Assembly (NCBI GenBank): GCA_022316685.1 | Contig: JAKJHU010000046.1 | Location: 6,919,001 to 6,983,000, forward strand | Reading direction: 5' to 3' | DNA: 64,000 nt | Source of the DNA: Progne subis subis | Lineage: Eukaryota; Chordata; Aves; Passeriformes; Hirundinidae | In this document: one piece after another, positions 11,301 through 23,209 of the stretch | Position numbering within the stretch: position 1 is the stretch's first letter | Layout of the letters: each line of letters begins with the position of its first letter | The notes under the pieces: model-generated | What the model was told of the DNA's origin: nothing | Database searches by the model: none | What the model saw: only the letters and a program-made list of their open reading frames with translations | Made by a program: the position numbers and the translations under genes

Positions 11301-14300
11301 TTCCTTGGGATTTTTCAATAATGCTACAGAAAAATCATATTCAGAGATATGCTGAAGATGACATGTTGAAATTGCAATTTAAATCCTTCTACCACAACTA
11401 TTTTGTTTTTAAATGCAGTTGCCTTACCAACTTTAAACTTAAGTTTTAAACTTTCCCAGCATAAAAATTTTGTCAGTTGCCCAAAGGACCATGAACTGAG
11501 ACAGAGGCACTACTAACTCTGAAACTTCTGCAAAGCAAATCAAAGGCACAAAAGTATTTCTGAAAATCAGATTAATGAGATGCTGTGTGGGAAAAAACAA
11601 GATATATGGGTTTTGTCAATAATAATGTGGTAGGAATTCTTTTAGAAAGTGAAATTATCAAACTAATAATGCTTTGAGAATGGTGACAAAGAAAGCAGCT
11701 GACATTTCAGTATCAAATAACCATCAAATAAACTCTGATGGGGTTTTTTGCCACATCCATGGTACCTCTGGGAAGTATTGATTTGCTGCTGGTAAAATCC
11801 AGTGCTTCATTCTGACACTATTCCAAAACAATGCAGAAAAACAAAATCAAATTATCATGGTTTTATCTGTTCTGGTATCTTCCATACCAACATGGGTAGA
11901 ACCAAATTATATAAATTATGAATTTTTCATATTTGCATCCTTTAAATCTTAAGGTTTTATTTGGATGCTTGGAAGGTTTATGCAGAGAACAGATGCAGGA
12001 TTCTCTCGGTGAGTTTTAGTAACCTAAAGAACTCATCAACTCTGCCGTTCCCACAGTTTAGAAAAAAGTCTACAACAAGGTCAAAAAACAAATCCAAGTC
12101 TTTCAGGGCAAAACCCTCACTCTGAAACACTACACTTGTTCTTCAGTCCCTCTCACAGAAGATTTGAGAAGATTCAGCAACAACCTTAGCAGGTTGACTT
12201 ATTGAATTGTATGATGGGTTTGGGTTTTCTGCAATATTTACTGTCCAGAAAGACTTGCCAAAACCACAGTTCTAACCATTCCCAATTAGACTGCAATCAC
12301 TTGAAGCAGCTGAGACCTGCCTCCCAAGACACATACCAAAATCCAAACACCAAGGCCATGGTAACAGAGCTGTGTGAAATGTGTGATGACCTTATCTCTG
12401 ACTTAAGATTCAAACTCGAATTGTCTAAGTGCACAACCCCCACTAGGTGGCTGGGAGAGCAGCAAAGAAACCACACCTCTGTGCCTCCTCAGTTAAGACT
12501 TTAAACCCTCTGTAGCTCTTTCCAGCCAACTGTGCCTGTTTAGAGCAGATTCGGCAGTTACTTCCTCTCACTACTACAGTTCTTGTCAACTTGTGTTATC
12601 CATGGCTCAGGAGACAGATAAATAGGATACAGAGCCTTTCACCTTTAGGTCATCAGTTCAAACGTTACCCATGTTGGTAAAGGACCAAAAGCTGCTATCA
12701 ACAGATGGCTTTTTGGAGTTCTCTGTAAAGCTCCATTCCACGTGCACAAACCAGTAAGTATTCCAGATTCAAAACCCTGCATTATCTTAAAAGAGGTCTG
12801 CCACGGAAAAAGAAAGTGAAATTCCAATCTTTTTCCTGTAACAACTATCCCCCAAACACATATAATATCCATACTTTTGTTTTCCCTTCCTTTAAATACT
12901 AGAATTGAGAGTCTTATTCATGGTGCAAGACTGTAAGACAATGGAATAACGAAACTACGTTCTAAAAGGCCACAAGCAGAGAAAGTCAAGATGTGTTTTT
13001 ATAAAAAAAGAGCAGTGAAAGCTTTGCTGCATTAACAAACCTCAATGAAGATTTATGAGAAATTATCTTTGCCTAAAATAAACATTCCTCATTGCTTTGT
13101 TATGTCTTAGACTGTGACTGCTACTCTCTTTGACTCTTCCACTAAAAAGCTTCACAGCAAAACAGGAAGATCGATATTGAAATCCCTTGTATGTGCATGC
13201 ATCAGCTGTCAGGTCTTTGCACTAATACTGTGGATGTTCTTGACGTTGCTCAATCTTTTAGTAGTGACAAAAGCCAGAGTACATGCACTCTGCTGGGCCA
13301 CAAGGCTAATTACCAGTTGAATTACCTGCAAGTTCCATGGGAGAGCCACCTGTCAGCTGTATTACAGGGAATTGTAAAGTCACAGGCAAAATAGTAACTG
13401 TAGCATAGCTAATGAAAGAGTTACCTGAGCTGCAGCAGTAGCCTGCAGCAGAGTCTAAGCCTTCTGAACTCCATGTGATTTCAAGGCATGGTACATCAAA
13501 GCTACGGCATCTCCCCTCTCCTTTAGATCTCTTTATGGTACGACAGTAACGCGTCCAAACCCCTCAATTCAGGAGCCCTTTGACTTTCAAGACTTCCTGT
13601 CTGGCAACAACTTCCATGGGAAAATTATCAGATAGAAGTCTTTAAGATTTGAAGAGCACTGATGGTTTCTAGGAAGGCACATCATCCATCAGTGGACTCT
13701 ACAAAAGCACTAGCAAATACAGAGTCAAAATGCTAAAAATCATCAGCAATTTTATCTCACCTAAATGACCTTTACATGATGACATTAGGAGCTACAACTT
13801 CCCCTGCAGTTCTAACGCCAGGATGCTGCTTGCCTTGCCTGACAGAGTAAGGGTAGGGCAGAATGCAGGCATTGAACCCAGTGTTTTCAATACTTTCAGG
13901 ACACTAAATGTAGCATTGTCCACAGAAAACCTTGCAGAGGGAAGTGGTGTCATTCAGACAGCACATTCTTCAGTCTTATCTTTGACTGGAGTAGCAAGTG
14001 GACTGTTCATATCTTTCTGCATAGCTGCTCCAAGAACACTGCAACACACTGCTGCTACGACTACAGGCCAGCCTCTCTAAGCAGATGTTGAACCAGTGTC
14101 CTGTTCAGAGGTAACATTGTATAGCAGTCAAGCTGATGAGATCTACCACACTGGTTCACATACAAGTTTTTAATTGCCACAGCTGTAAGGTCATTCTTAA
14201 AGCTTTTGTATTTTTGCAGAAGACCTCTCAGAGAGCAAACACACATAGCTATCATGTAGCACATATACACCACTGTCAAAGACGTATCAGATTTGCTGCG

Positions 14301-15510
14301 AAGTTCACACATCTGATGTGTACAGTTAATCTGAAGCATTTTGGACATGTCTGCACACAGGCTTTAGAGCTGATTGCTCACACAGTGGCTGTTGTTGAGT
14401 TTTCAGATGTCCAACAGTATGGTGGGAGCTGTTGGCTACTCAGAACCCAAAATCCAGACAAACGGTCCAAAAGTAAATCTGTATTACATAGCAGCCCTGC
14501 AGACAACTGTCTGTGCACAGCTAGTTCCAAATGGAAACAGTCCTGTCCAGACAGACTTGTCAGCAGGAGCTCCCTGAAGTGGTGCCAACTGCACAAAGAG
14601 GCACTGCCAGCGACCAGGAACCCAGAAAGGGCAGGCACAGAGCATCGGTGTGACTGAGGCGCTGTGAAAAGCAGGCAGGGATCACAGTGGCAGTGACTGT
14701 ATGGAAATCATGAAGAAGAAAATAGCAGCAGTGCTATTGCTGGGGTGCTTGTGAGAGGTGCAGGCAGCAGCCCCAGTGGGACAGGATGTAGCCAAACGGG
14801 GGACAGGGGCAGCCAAGCTGCCATGGAGGGAGGGAGAAGTGGGGATACTGGGACTGCAGCAGCAATGAGTGGCTCCCTGAGAAAATGAAAAGTGGAGACA
14901 AAATAGGAAGGAGCAACTGGTCAGGTATCAGTTATAAACTATTACCCTAGATTATAGTTTTAATTCTTTTTCACAAGTCAGTTTGTCACAGAGGGAAAAA
15001 ACAGAAACAACACATTATCTGCACTTCATTCTCGTAGTCTCATTTACACAAAAAGCACAGAGAAACCAGATAGGTCTAAAGAAAGATATAAGGAATAAAA
15101 TGTCCTTTCTTCTGGTATTATGTATTTAATTTAAATTCATCATGATATATTAATCAGCTATTAATGTACTCTAAAAGACCTTTAGTCCTTAAGGATCTTA
15201 TTTTTCTTGCTTCTTAAACTGCTTTAAGTAATAAAAAACAGTAAACTTTATTTTACATTTTATAATCATTATTTCACTACATATCATAGTCATTTAAGTA
15301 AGCGTTATTTTTCATGGCAATCACTAAGGTCCTAGAAGTTCTTTAATACAACATTTTCAAATATTCTTGAAATACAGACCAGAATTAGGAAACAAAGACT
15401 ACACATATACCAAGCCTCATACTAAGAACACTTATTTGTCTATGTAAGTGTTTGCTATTCTGTCGACTTATGAATGCTACATTTTTTCTCGTAGAAATAA
15501 GTTTACTCAC
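8359..15510 (-). other. EXOC6 intron 5
   Basis: Intron of 7.2 kb. Most is AT-rich unique sequence. From about 13.4 to 14.9 kb the composition is less AT-rich and contains the longest intronic open frame in the window (173 codons, plus strand, 14136-14657). Its translation resembles no protein I know and lacks obvious domains. No mobile element was recognised. Confidence 0.88.
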
Positions 15511-15556
15511 CTTTTAACACTCATCTGTTCTTTTAGCTTGCTGTACATTTCCAGCA
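15511..15556 (-). CDS. EXOC6: EXOC6 exon 5
   Basis: This 46-bp exon completes Val132, encodes LEMYSKLKEQMSVK and ends with the first two bases of Arg147. Acceptor TTTTATGCAG; donor AAAAG|GTGAGT. Only the phase-matched reading from exon 4 into exon 6 gives the conserved string LP-VLEMYSKLKEQMS-KR-YYSALKTMEQLE, which fixes both boundaries. It is too short to appear as an ORF by itself. Confidence 0.96.
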
Positions 15557-16445
15557 CTGCATAAAAGCAAACAGATTAATTTGTGACTCTTACTGCGGCT
15601 TTAGTTAATAAAAGAACAAAATATGTACTGTAAAGGACAAAATTAGAAATAAAAAAGGATGGGCTATATTTACCTTATTTAATTCCTACTGTAGCATAAA
15701 TGTCATAAACCTAGCAAAAAAAAAATTCTAGAATGCAGCCTGCAAAAAGATAACTGAACTCTTAACAGCTTTTCAATTAAAAAGAATTAAGAAAACAGTC
15801 AACACTATATACATATCAAGCATATTCATTCACCTAGTACACGCACAGTCTGATCTGCATTACCAGTCCATGGCCCGTCTCCATAAAAAAGCAACAGTAC
15901 CACCTACTGTACTCCAAACACGTCAACAAGACTTTACAAAGAAAACTTCTCAAATCTACTTTACACCAATATGACAAACAGGATAAAAATCCTTATGGAG
16001 CTGTGTGCAATCCTACAATATCATCTTCCTGAAACAACATTTAGAGCCCTTTTATTTCAAAATACCTGACACAGAGATAAAAGTACAATCTTGAAAGAGC
16101 ATCATTAGTATCTTCCCCAGTATTCAAACACTAAAACCCACCCTCTCAAGCAACAAATCAATTGTTTACCATAATAAAAATATTAGTTCATTCAAAGCTG
16201 TATGTAGCTACAATGTTTACATTCAATTGTCTCACTGCCTTCTGACACTGTCACAATTGCACTGTGTCAAATATTGCAAAAGACATGGAACCTACATGTT
16301 GAGATCTTTTAAAAACATATTAAATTTTTTTGTTAAATTGGATGTTACAGGACCAGAACTTAGCAAAAGACAGAAGACTTTTCCTTTTGGCTATTGTGAC
16401 TTACTTTATTTAATTTGCCATCATATTTAGCTATAGGTCACTCAC

Positions 16446-16536
16446 CTGGAAGACACAACTGTAGTTTTTCCACAACGGTTGTAATATTCCGCTGTTGAAC
16501 CCTACATCGGATGATTTCCTCTGTTTGGGCTATCAC
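16446..16536 (-). CDS. EXOC6: EXOC6 exon 4
   Basis: The exon is 91 bp: 30 codons (residues 102-131) plus the first base of Val132. It reads VIAQTEEIIRCRVQQRNITT, then VVEKLQLCLP. The acceptor is CCTTTAAG, preceded by a tract of T and A; the donor is CCAG|GTGAGT. The motif RCR-QQRNITTVVEKLQLCLP is characteristic of EXOC6. EXOC6B differs here (KQCRLQQRNISATVDKL). Confidence 0.97.
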
Positions 16537-16649
16537 CTTAAAGGTTTTTTTTAAAAAAAAAGGGAAGAAAATCACACTTAAATTATGCAAATAAATTTAT
16601 TTTGCCACAAATATTCATAATATCCATATAGGAAGCACCATTTTCTCAC

Positions 16650-16697
16650 CTCTTTCCCAGCATCCTGAAGCCTTCGGTTGGTATCAGTAACTTGGAC
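16650..16697 (-). CDS. EXOC6: EXOC6 exon 3
   Basis: This 48-bp exon has 16 codons (residues 86-101) reading VQVTDTNRRLQDAGKE, in phase 0 at both ends. Acceptor TTTTTAAG; donor GAG|GTGAGA. It continues the predicted N-terminal coiled-coil or helical region. Only 113 bp of intron separate it from exon 4. It nearly matches mammalian EXOC6 (RRFQDAGKE there). Confidence 0.97.
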
Positions 16698-17980
16698 CTT
16701 AAAAATAATTTCACCTTTGTTAGACAAATATGCATATATTGCCCTGATGTGACTGCTCACCCTTGTAATCAGATCATGCTTCCTGAGAAACTTAGAACAA
16801 AGAAATGCAAATTCAAATTAACTCTACAGCTTGAACTTGAACTTTTGATCGCAAAGGGCTTTTGTTAAATTCAATTACTTATGACAGTTCTTTCTAACAG
16901 ATTCTGTGGCAAACTTCTCAAATTTACTTGGGATTTTTGAACTTTCCTTGTTTCTGTAGGTCTGTCAAACAATTCAAATCATTGACCCAATTGACCACTG
17001 GTCCCTTTTTGATAACCTCAATGAGCTCTATGGGCCATTCATTGTCTGTAAGAAATGGTGATTGCATTTTATGGTAATTAAACATTCATACTTTGCTGAA
17101 TGCAAACACTGGGTGGTTGATTAACATCAAACGTGGAAATCTCCAAACCACAGCAACATTTTAATGCTGCAGGTGCAGGCAAAGCTCAACCTCAGATTTT
17201 CCCACATAGTAAGTGACTCATTAGGTCATCATAATAAGGAAGCACATTCTAGTTTATTAAAAATCTCATTAATTTCTGAACAAAGATGCTCAATGACCTC
17301 ATTGATGCTGTATTTGGTCTCTTGTTATCTGAATATCCTTTATATAATGGTCTTCTAATCATAACCTCTGATGAACTATGCTCATTCTGTCTGGTGTGCA
17401 TATTTTGCTCTCAAAAGTGTAAGGAGAGCTAAAAGGGACGGATCTCATAATTCACTATTCTGCCTTCTGATCTGCAAGGAATTCTTGGTTCTCATATCTC
17501 ATGAAAACTACTAACATCACCTACTCCTCTGCTCATTACAAAGTAAAGAACAGGGGTATTTTTCCACGTATAATTGTGGTGTTTTTAGTTTTCTAATAAG
17601 GACTTTCAATTCTTCTAAGGTCTGACATATAAATGGATGATTAGGAGAAGACCTATTTAAGAAACACCGTGTTTATCATTTGCTGTCCTTCACCTTCTGA
17701 GAAAGCCTTTTAAAAATGACAAAATAATTTAGTACCATTTTCTGAAAACATACATTAAAAAAATCAGAATGGGACCTAATAAAATATTCAGCTTTGTAAA
17801 TATAAATCACTCTATCAGGCAACACGGCTCTAATCACAAATCCAGTTCAATTAACTTCTAAAAAATTGCTGCAAACATCGGAGTGCATGTGATAAACACT
17901 AAATTAATCTTCAGTAGAAGAGTCCAGATCCTTCTTTTAGATTCAAAGATATATGAAACTCCGAAAAACTTGCTCCTTAC

Positions 17981-18152
17981 CTTTAGTTTTTCTGCATCAG
18001 CCCTAACTTTAAGAAGTTCTGTAATAGCATCCACAAAGCCCTGATGGTGAAAATTGCACATCTTTTCTATCTCCCTGTCATGGTTACGTATGCAGGCATC
18101 AAGTTTTTCCATAAACTTCTGATGTGCATTTGGTTGGTCATCATATACAGAC
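17981..18152 (-). CDS. EXOC6: EXOC6 exon 2
   Basis: The exon is 172 bp: one base completes Arg28, then 57 codons encode residues 29-85. It runs from SVYDDQPNAHQKFMEKLD to ADAEKLK, with the invariant segment EIEKMCNFHHQGFVDAITEL between. Acceptor TTTAATAG; donor AAAG|GTAAGG. It is the common exon into which both first exons splice. In Sec15 proteins this N-terminal part forms the long helical segment that packs with other exocyst subunits (family knowledge). Very high similarity to mammalian EXOC6; differences are conservative. Confidence 0.98.
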
Positions 18153-20587
18153 CTATTAAACACAAATAAGAAAATCAAAGTTTACTTTTTACGCCAGTTG
18201 AAAACAGTATGCATGCCATGATCTTTATTGAAACCTCTCTCTCTTAATAAGAAAACAAAAGCAAGCAAACTTGATGTTAGTGGCATCCTTTGGTCAAAAT
18301 CAGCATTAAAAAAAAAAAAAAAAGATGGCACAAAACTGAGAACTGATGGCGCAAAACCCAGCCCTTATGGCATTAATCCAGGTGCTTAACCAGTTACATC
18401 ATGGTTGACCTGAGCCTCACTGGTCTGTTATTTATGCCCTAATGCTCAAATTTGGGTACAAAAGAATCGGTTTCTCCAACCACCTCAAATAGCATGGATC
18501 GCTTTTCCATCAAATTCCACTCTTTGCTAAATATAAAGAAGTGCAAACATACAAATTTGCTTTCCTGGTATTCCTAACAGCAGAGTTATCCAACTAAATC
18601 AGGGTCGGATGACTCCAGCCGCGATGACCGGAGCATTGTGCGGCAGCAGCCGGACCCCTGGCAAAGGCAATCCCCAAGGCTCCATCCCTGCCTGCCCATG
18701 CCCAACAGCTCCCAGGGCAAAACCATCACATGCACACACCTCAGGCTGCTTCTTCCACAGTACCTAACTCTCAGAAGGGCTAGAATCAGGTCTCCTGGCT
18801 TAATTTACTAATTCTTGAATAGTTCACTTAGAAAACTCCAACAGCAAACATGGCTTGGGAGAAAGTACTGGTGTAGTTTGTTAAGCAGCTTCAGAAACAG
18901 AAATCTGCATGGAGAAATGCTCAAGCATGAGAAGGAACAAAGGAGGCACAGGGCAATTTAAAGTTTTAGACTTTGGCAGAGTAAGAAAGAGAAGAGGTTT
19001 TACGTAGAACTGTATCAAAACCAAAGGTACGGAGTCTCCCAACAAAGGCAAAGCACAGACAGTTCCAAAAATTAATAATTTGATTATTAACAACAGCAAA
19101 TTGCAACAACAATTTGATTGCAACAACAGCAAATACTGGTGGTTTTGAAGTAGCTTTTCATAGAATGAGAGCAGCAATACAAGGATGATTTAATCATACA
19201 TATACAAACACGTTTGTACCGCAAACTGCAAGTGTTAAAAAAGAAAGTGATCAAAAAATCTTTAAATTGCTTTTTTGGTGTCTAATTTCCTTTCATAATT
19301 ATAAAGTTTTCTCCAGATATTTATAAGGAGAAGCTGATTTAGAAAAAAATTAAAATTAAAAAATGTTAACATGAGAAAAAGAAAAAGCTGAAATTTCTGG
19401 CATTTATTACTTGCAGAAGTACACTCTTAAGTTCACGACCCAAGCAACCATAAGTCAAAGCCTCTAAAACTCTTGAACAGCAAGAAAGTACTTCCCTCCC
19501 AGTTTTCTTGGAGAAGTGTGATTCCCCATATTCTTCAAGATTCTCTTTTCTAACCGGACATCTGGGCTTTGCTAAGATCTGAGTTCATCATCAGCACAAT
19601 AAACCTGAGTGTCTGACAGGAACATGACCTTTCAATGAAGAAAAAGATGCAGAAAAGACTCTTGTAACAAGATTCTTTATACTTTTTGAGTTTCTTTTGA
19701 CCTCATACAATATATTCAGAGAACTAACTGAACTTAAGTGACAGAAGAAAGGCAATATGCTGTCTTACATGTCAAAGGAAGAAAGCTAATTACTTATATT
19801 CTGCTTGTTAGAGATACTTTTTCAGGGAAAAAATCTATTGAATAAAATTTTCCAAGAATACCTCCTTTTTTCTTATGATAGGAAAATAAGGCTATAGTAC
19901 TGAAAGCAGGTTCTTTCCTCCAAAGCGCACCAGGGGAAAAATAAGATTGTTGATCTATTAAGCGGCTCATCCCTCACCGTTTCTACCACCACAGTTTGAA
20001 ATGATGGGTGGAAGGAGCAAATGTGGGCCCAAAGTGTTTCTTCCTGAGGCTCTCGTCAAACTGCCTGAAAGGGCTCCCTCAAGGCTGCCCAGGATGACTG
20101 AGCTTTAAAAGGCTCTGGCGGATGGTTGTAAGTGATCCGCATCGCCAGGGGGAAACACCCAACGCAGAACCCAGGGCTGGCTGGAGGGAGAAGCAGCGTC
20201 CTGGCCTGGGAGGAAAGAAAGATGCAAAACACAGTGGGCATTGAGTGAGGCCTCATTAGGCAGCCTGATGTTCTGCATGAGAAGATACAGGGGCTAGCAT
20301 GTGGACCGTAGCACTGTCACCTGTAAAGCAATGGGGAAGGGATGCAAAAAAGGTTCAACGACAGGTGTGGTAGCACTCCAAAACACACATTACAGTTACG
20401 TGAGTGCCGCTACATTAAGAAAAGGGTCAGAGATGATGGAAGCTACAGGGTGGACACAGAGGGGCATCCAACTGTCTTCAGAGTTCTTGAACAAGAAAAA
20501 AAAAATTAGGAGGACCAGATACATCTTATGCAAGCATAAGACTCCTCAAATTGGGCTGGACTCACCACATACACTACCCCGCAAGCT

Positions 20588-20638
20588 AAAAAAAAAAAAA
20601 AAAACCAAAAAAACAAAAAACAAACCAAAACAACAAAA
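20588..20638. repeat. A-rich (AAAAC)n tract
   Basis: Adenine runs interrupted by single or paired C (ACCAAAAAAAC-like). No transposon body was recognised directly upstream. Confidence 0.85.
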
Positions 20639-23184
20639 CTGAAATTTTAAAAAAAAAGCAACAAATGCAAACGCTAACAAACAAACAAAAAAATCAGGAA
20701 AAAAGTTCAATTTATGAGTGCTTTCTTTAGCGTTTTTGTTTAAGGGTGGAAGAAGCCTCAAAGTCTAGGTCTCTTCCCAGTGTTCTCAGAGAAGTGAGAA
20801 AGAAGCATCATTATCACAAAGACACGGGACTTCTATCTATCAGCATGTGCCCAAACTGTAAATTCTGTCATGTAAGCATAAATGAAAACAGGAGTAAAAC
20901 TCAGTAGAGAAAACATAACTACAATGAGAATGAGACTGCAAAAAGATGGTACAAGAGGAACTCCATACTTGAGTTTGTAGCACCAAACTTTCTTTGATGG
21001 TAGCAATGCACTGTTTCTAGACTTAGTTACTGCCTGATGATTTGGGGGTATCCAACAGCTGCCTTGATAACTTTTTATCCATTTCACATCAGTGCCAACA
21101 TTTTCAGACAGGCTCTTAAAATACTGACAAAAGGAAATCCTTTACAATCAGAAGATTTCTCTTTAAAATGTTATCAAAAATCCAGAAAACACAGCCAGAA
21201 GTTCTGGAAGGACATACAATGTAGCATAGATAATAGAGTTTCACTATTATAAAAATCTGTGTTGATTAAGTTTTCCTCAATATTAAGGCCATTTATGCTT
21301 AAATTTAATTATAATAAAGTACTGGTTTTTAATCTCACGGGTATTATCACAATATTTAATTGAAAATAATACAGGAAATAAATGATCAAAATAAGGGGGA
21401 AGAAAGCAACACAGTGTACCTCCCAACACTTTAATCACAAGATTACCCTACCTTCTTAAAAGAATAGTTTCTATTTTTGTGCACCCTTGTACATTGTACC
21501 CTTTTCTGCAAGGATACTAATAAAATTGTGACCTGGGATTTAAACCAGTATTTTGACAGACCTCCCTAAGATGCACCAGTAGTAGAAATCCCATGTTAAT
21601 TACATAAGTGAACAGCTCCATCTTGTGGGAACGACAAATCAATGCTCACTTGTCAGCACACGAGTGAAAAAAACCCTGAGCCACAACTGCTTGCCTTTAC
21701 AGAAATAAATAGTCAGAGCATTTAAAAGAAATTCACACTTTTGTATCAAAACTTTCTCATGTGGTTGCGAAGAAGATGAATAAACAGGTTTATTGACTCC
21801 CTTAGGACACTGTCCTCTGAGGACACACGTAGTTTCAGGGGCTTCAGAACAACATCTGGCCTAAAGCACTAGCCTTTTTGAAAATGTAAGGGTACACTGG
21901 AGAGCCAGGCCATCTTTGGCCATGGACAGAAATTAGGCTTTTTCTCAAATCCGCAAACACAACTGAGACAATACACACCAGATTTACCAGTTAGGGAACA
22001 CCACACATCATAGTTTATTTCTGATACTGAAGCTCATTTGCCATACATAACACTTATTTCAAAGGTTATCTAGGCCTATCTAAATAAAGTAATTGGTACC
22101 TCTTAATAATTATCTGAAAGTGTACATTTCAACAGATAATGACACTGCAAGAGATGCTGATAACAATTTCCCACTTTTGAGAGCTAAATTATCAGGCAGA
22201 CAATCACCAATACTGCAGTATCTTGGAAAGACATGAAATCCTAAAAGCATCCTACAGATAATTCTTTAAAACTACAAGACAAAATTAACTGAATTTACAA
22301 CACACACAGAGTTCTGCTGGAAAGCAAGTGAGGAAGTAGTAACTCTTCTAGCTCCATTTCTTCAGGAGATGACAATTACACGCAATTATGTCTAACCTAA
22401 AAATCTCTCCCTCACTGTAAATTGCTTCACATCCAGCAGTAGGAAGTGCCATAAAAAGGGGCAGATGTGTCTAGGATACCAAAGGAATTTTTATGTGAGC
22501 AATACACAGTTCTTTCAGTTTTGCTTACATTTATACACCTCTGAATGAAGAGCCTCAAGGATGTTCATGGGCTTTATGGGCCCCTGAAGTGGATGCTGAT
22601 GGTCTAAAATACAGCTCAAATTTGAACTGTGTCAAACTGAAAGACATGATCAGTTTTTATTAAAACTACTTTCAACCACTGATCTGCACAACTATAGGAA
22701 CCTATAGACTACTAGTGGCTGATTCATACCACGAAACTTTGACAAGAAAGGTTTTTTTCTTGGTATGAGTCTTCAGATGGTATGAAAAAAACGAGAACAT
22801 CGCTAATGTTAGAGACAGAAGTTTATGTTTGATTTTGGCACCCAAAAACTCAAACCAACACAATGTTATCACCTTAATTTTCAATCTGGAATGAGAGAAC
22901 TTTAACTTGAATGACTACTTAAGCCACCAGTACAGCTGATCAGTGATAGGACAGGTACTGATTTCTTTCCTAATCAACAGGGCAAACATGGAACCCATGA
23001 AGAGCATAAGCAGAGCTGAACAACTTTCCTGGTAATGTGTAGCAGGTTATCTGTCTATATTCCCAGAACTCTGCATATAAAGTGAGACACTTTATATTTT
23101 TTCTTTTTTTTGACTCATTCCAACAACTGGATGAGTCATATTAATGCCAGTCTAGGTAGAAAGAAAATAGTGTAGAAAGTACTT

Positions 23185-23209
23185 AAAAAAAAAGGGGGGG
23201 GGGGGGGGG
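23185..23209. repeat. A9-G16 homopolymer tract in intron 1
   Basis: Nine A are followed directly by sixteen uninterrupted G. It lies in EXOC6 intron 1, so the pre-mRNA carries C16. It could be an unstable microsatellite, and base-call length here is not reliable. Confidence 0.9.

Larger units (their letters stand above)
15557..17980 (-). other. EXOC6 introns 4, 3 and 2 (with exons 4 and 3 between)
   Basis: Intron 4 is 15557-16445, intron 3 is 16537-16649 (113 bp), and intron 2 is 16698-17980. No feature was seen in them other than AT-rich unique sequence. Confidence 0.9.
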
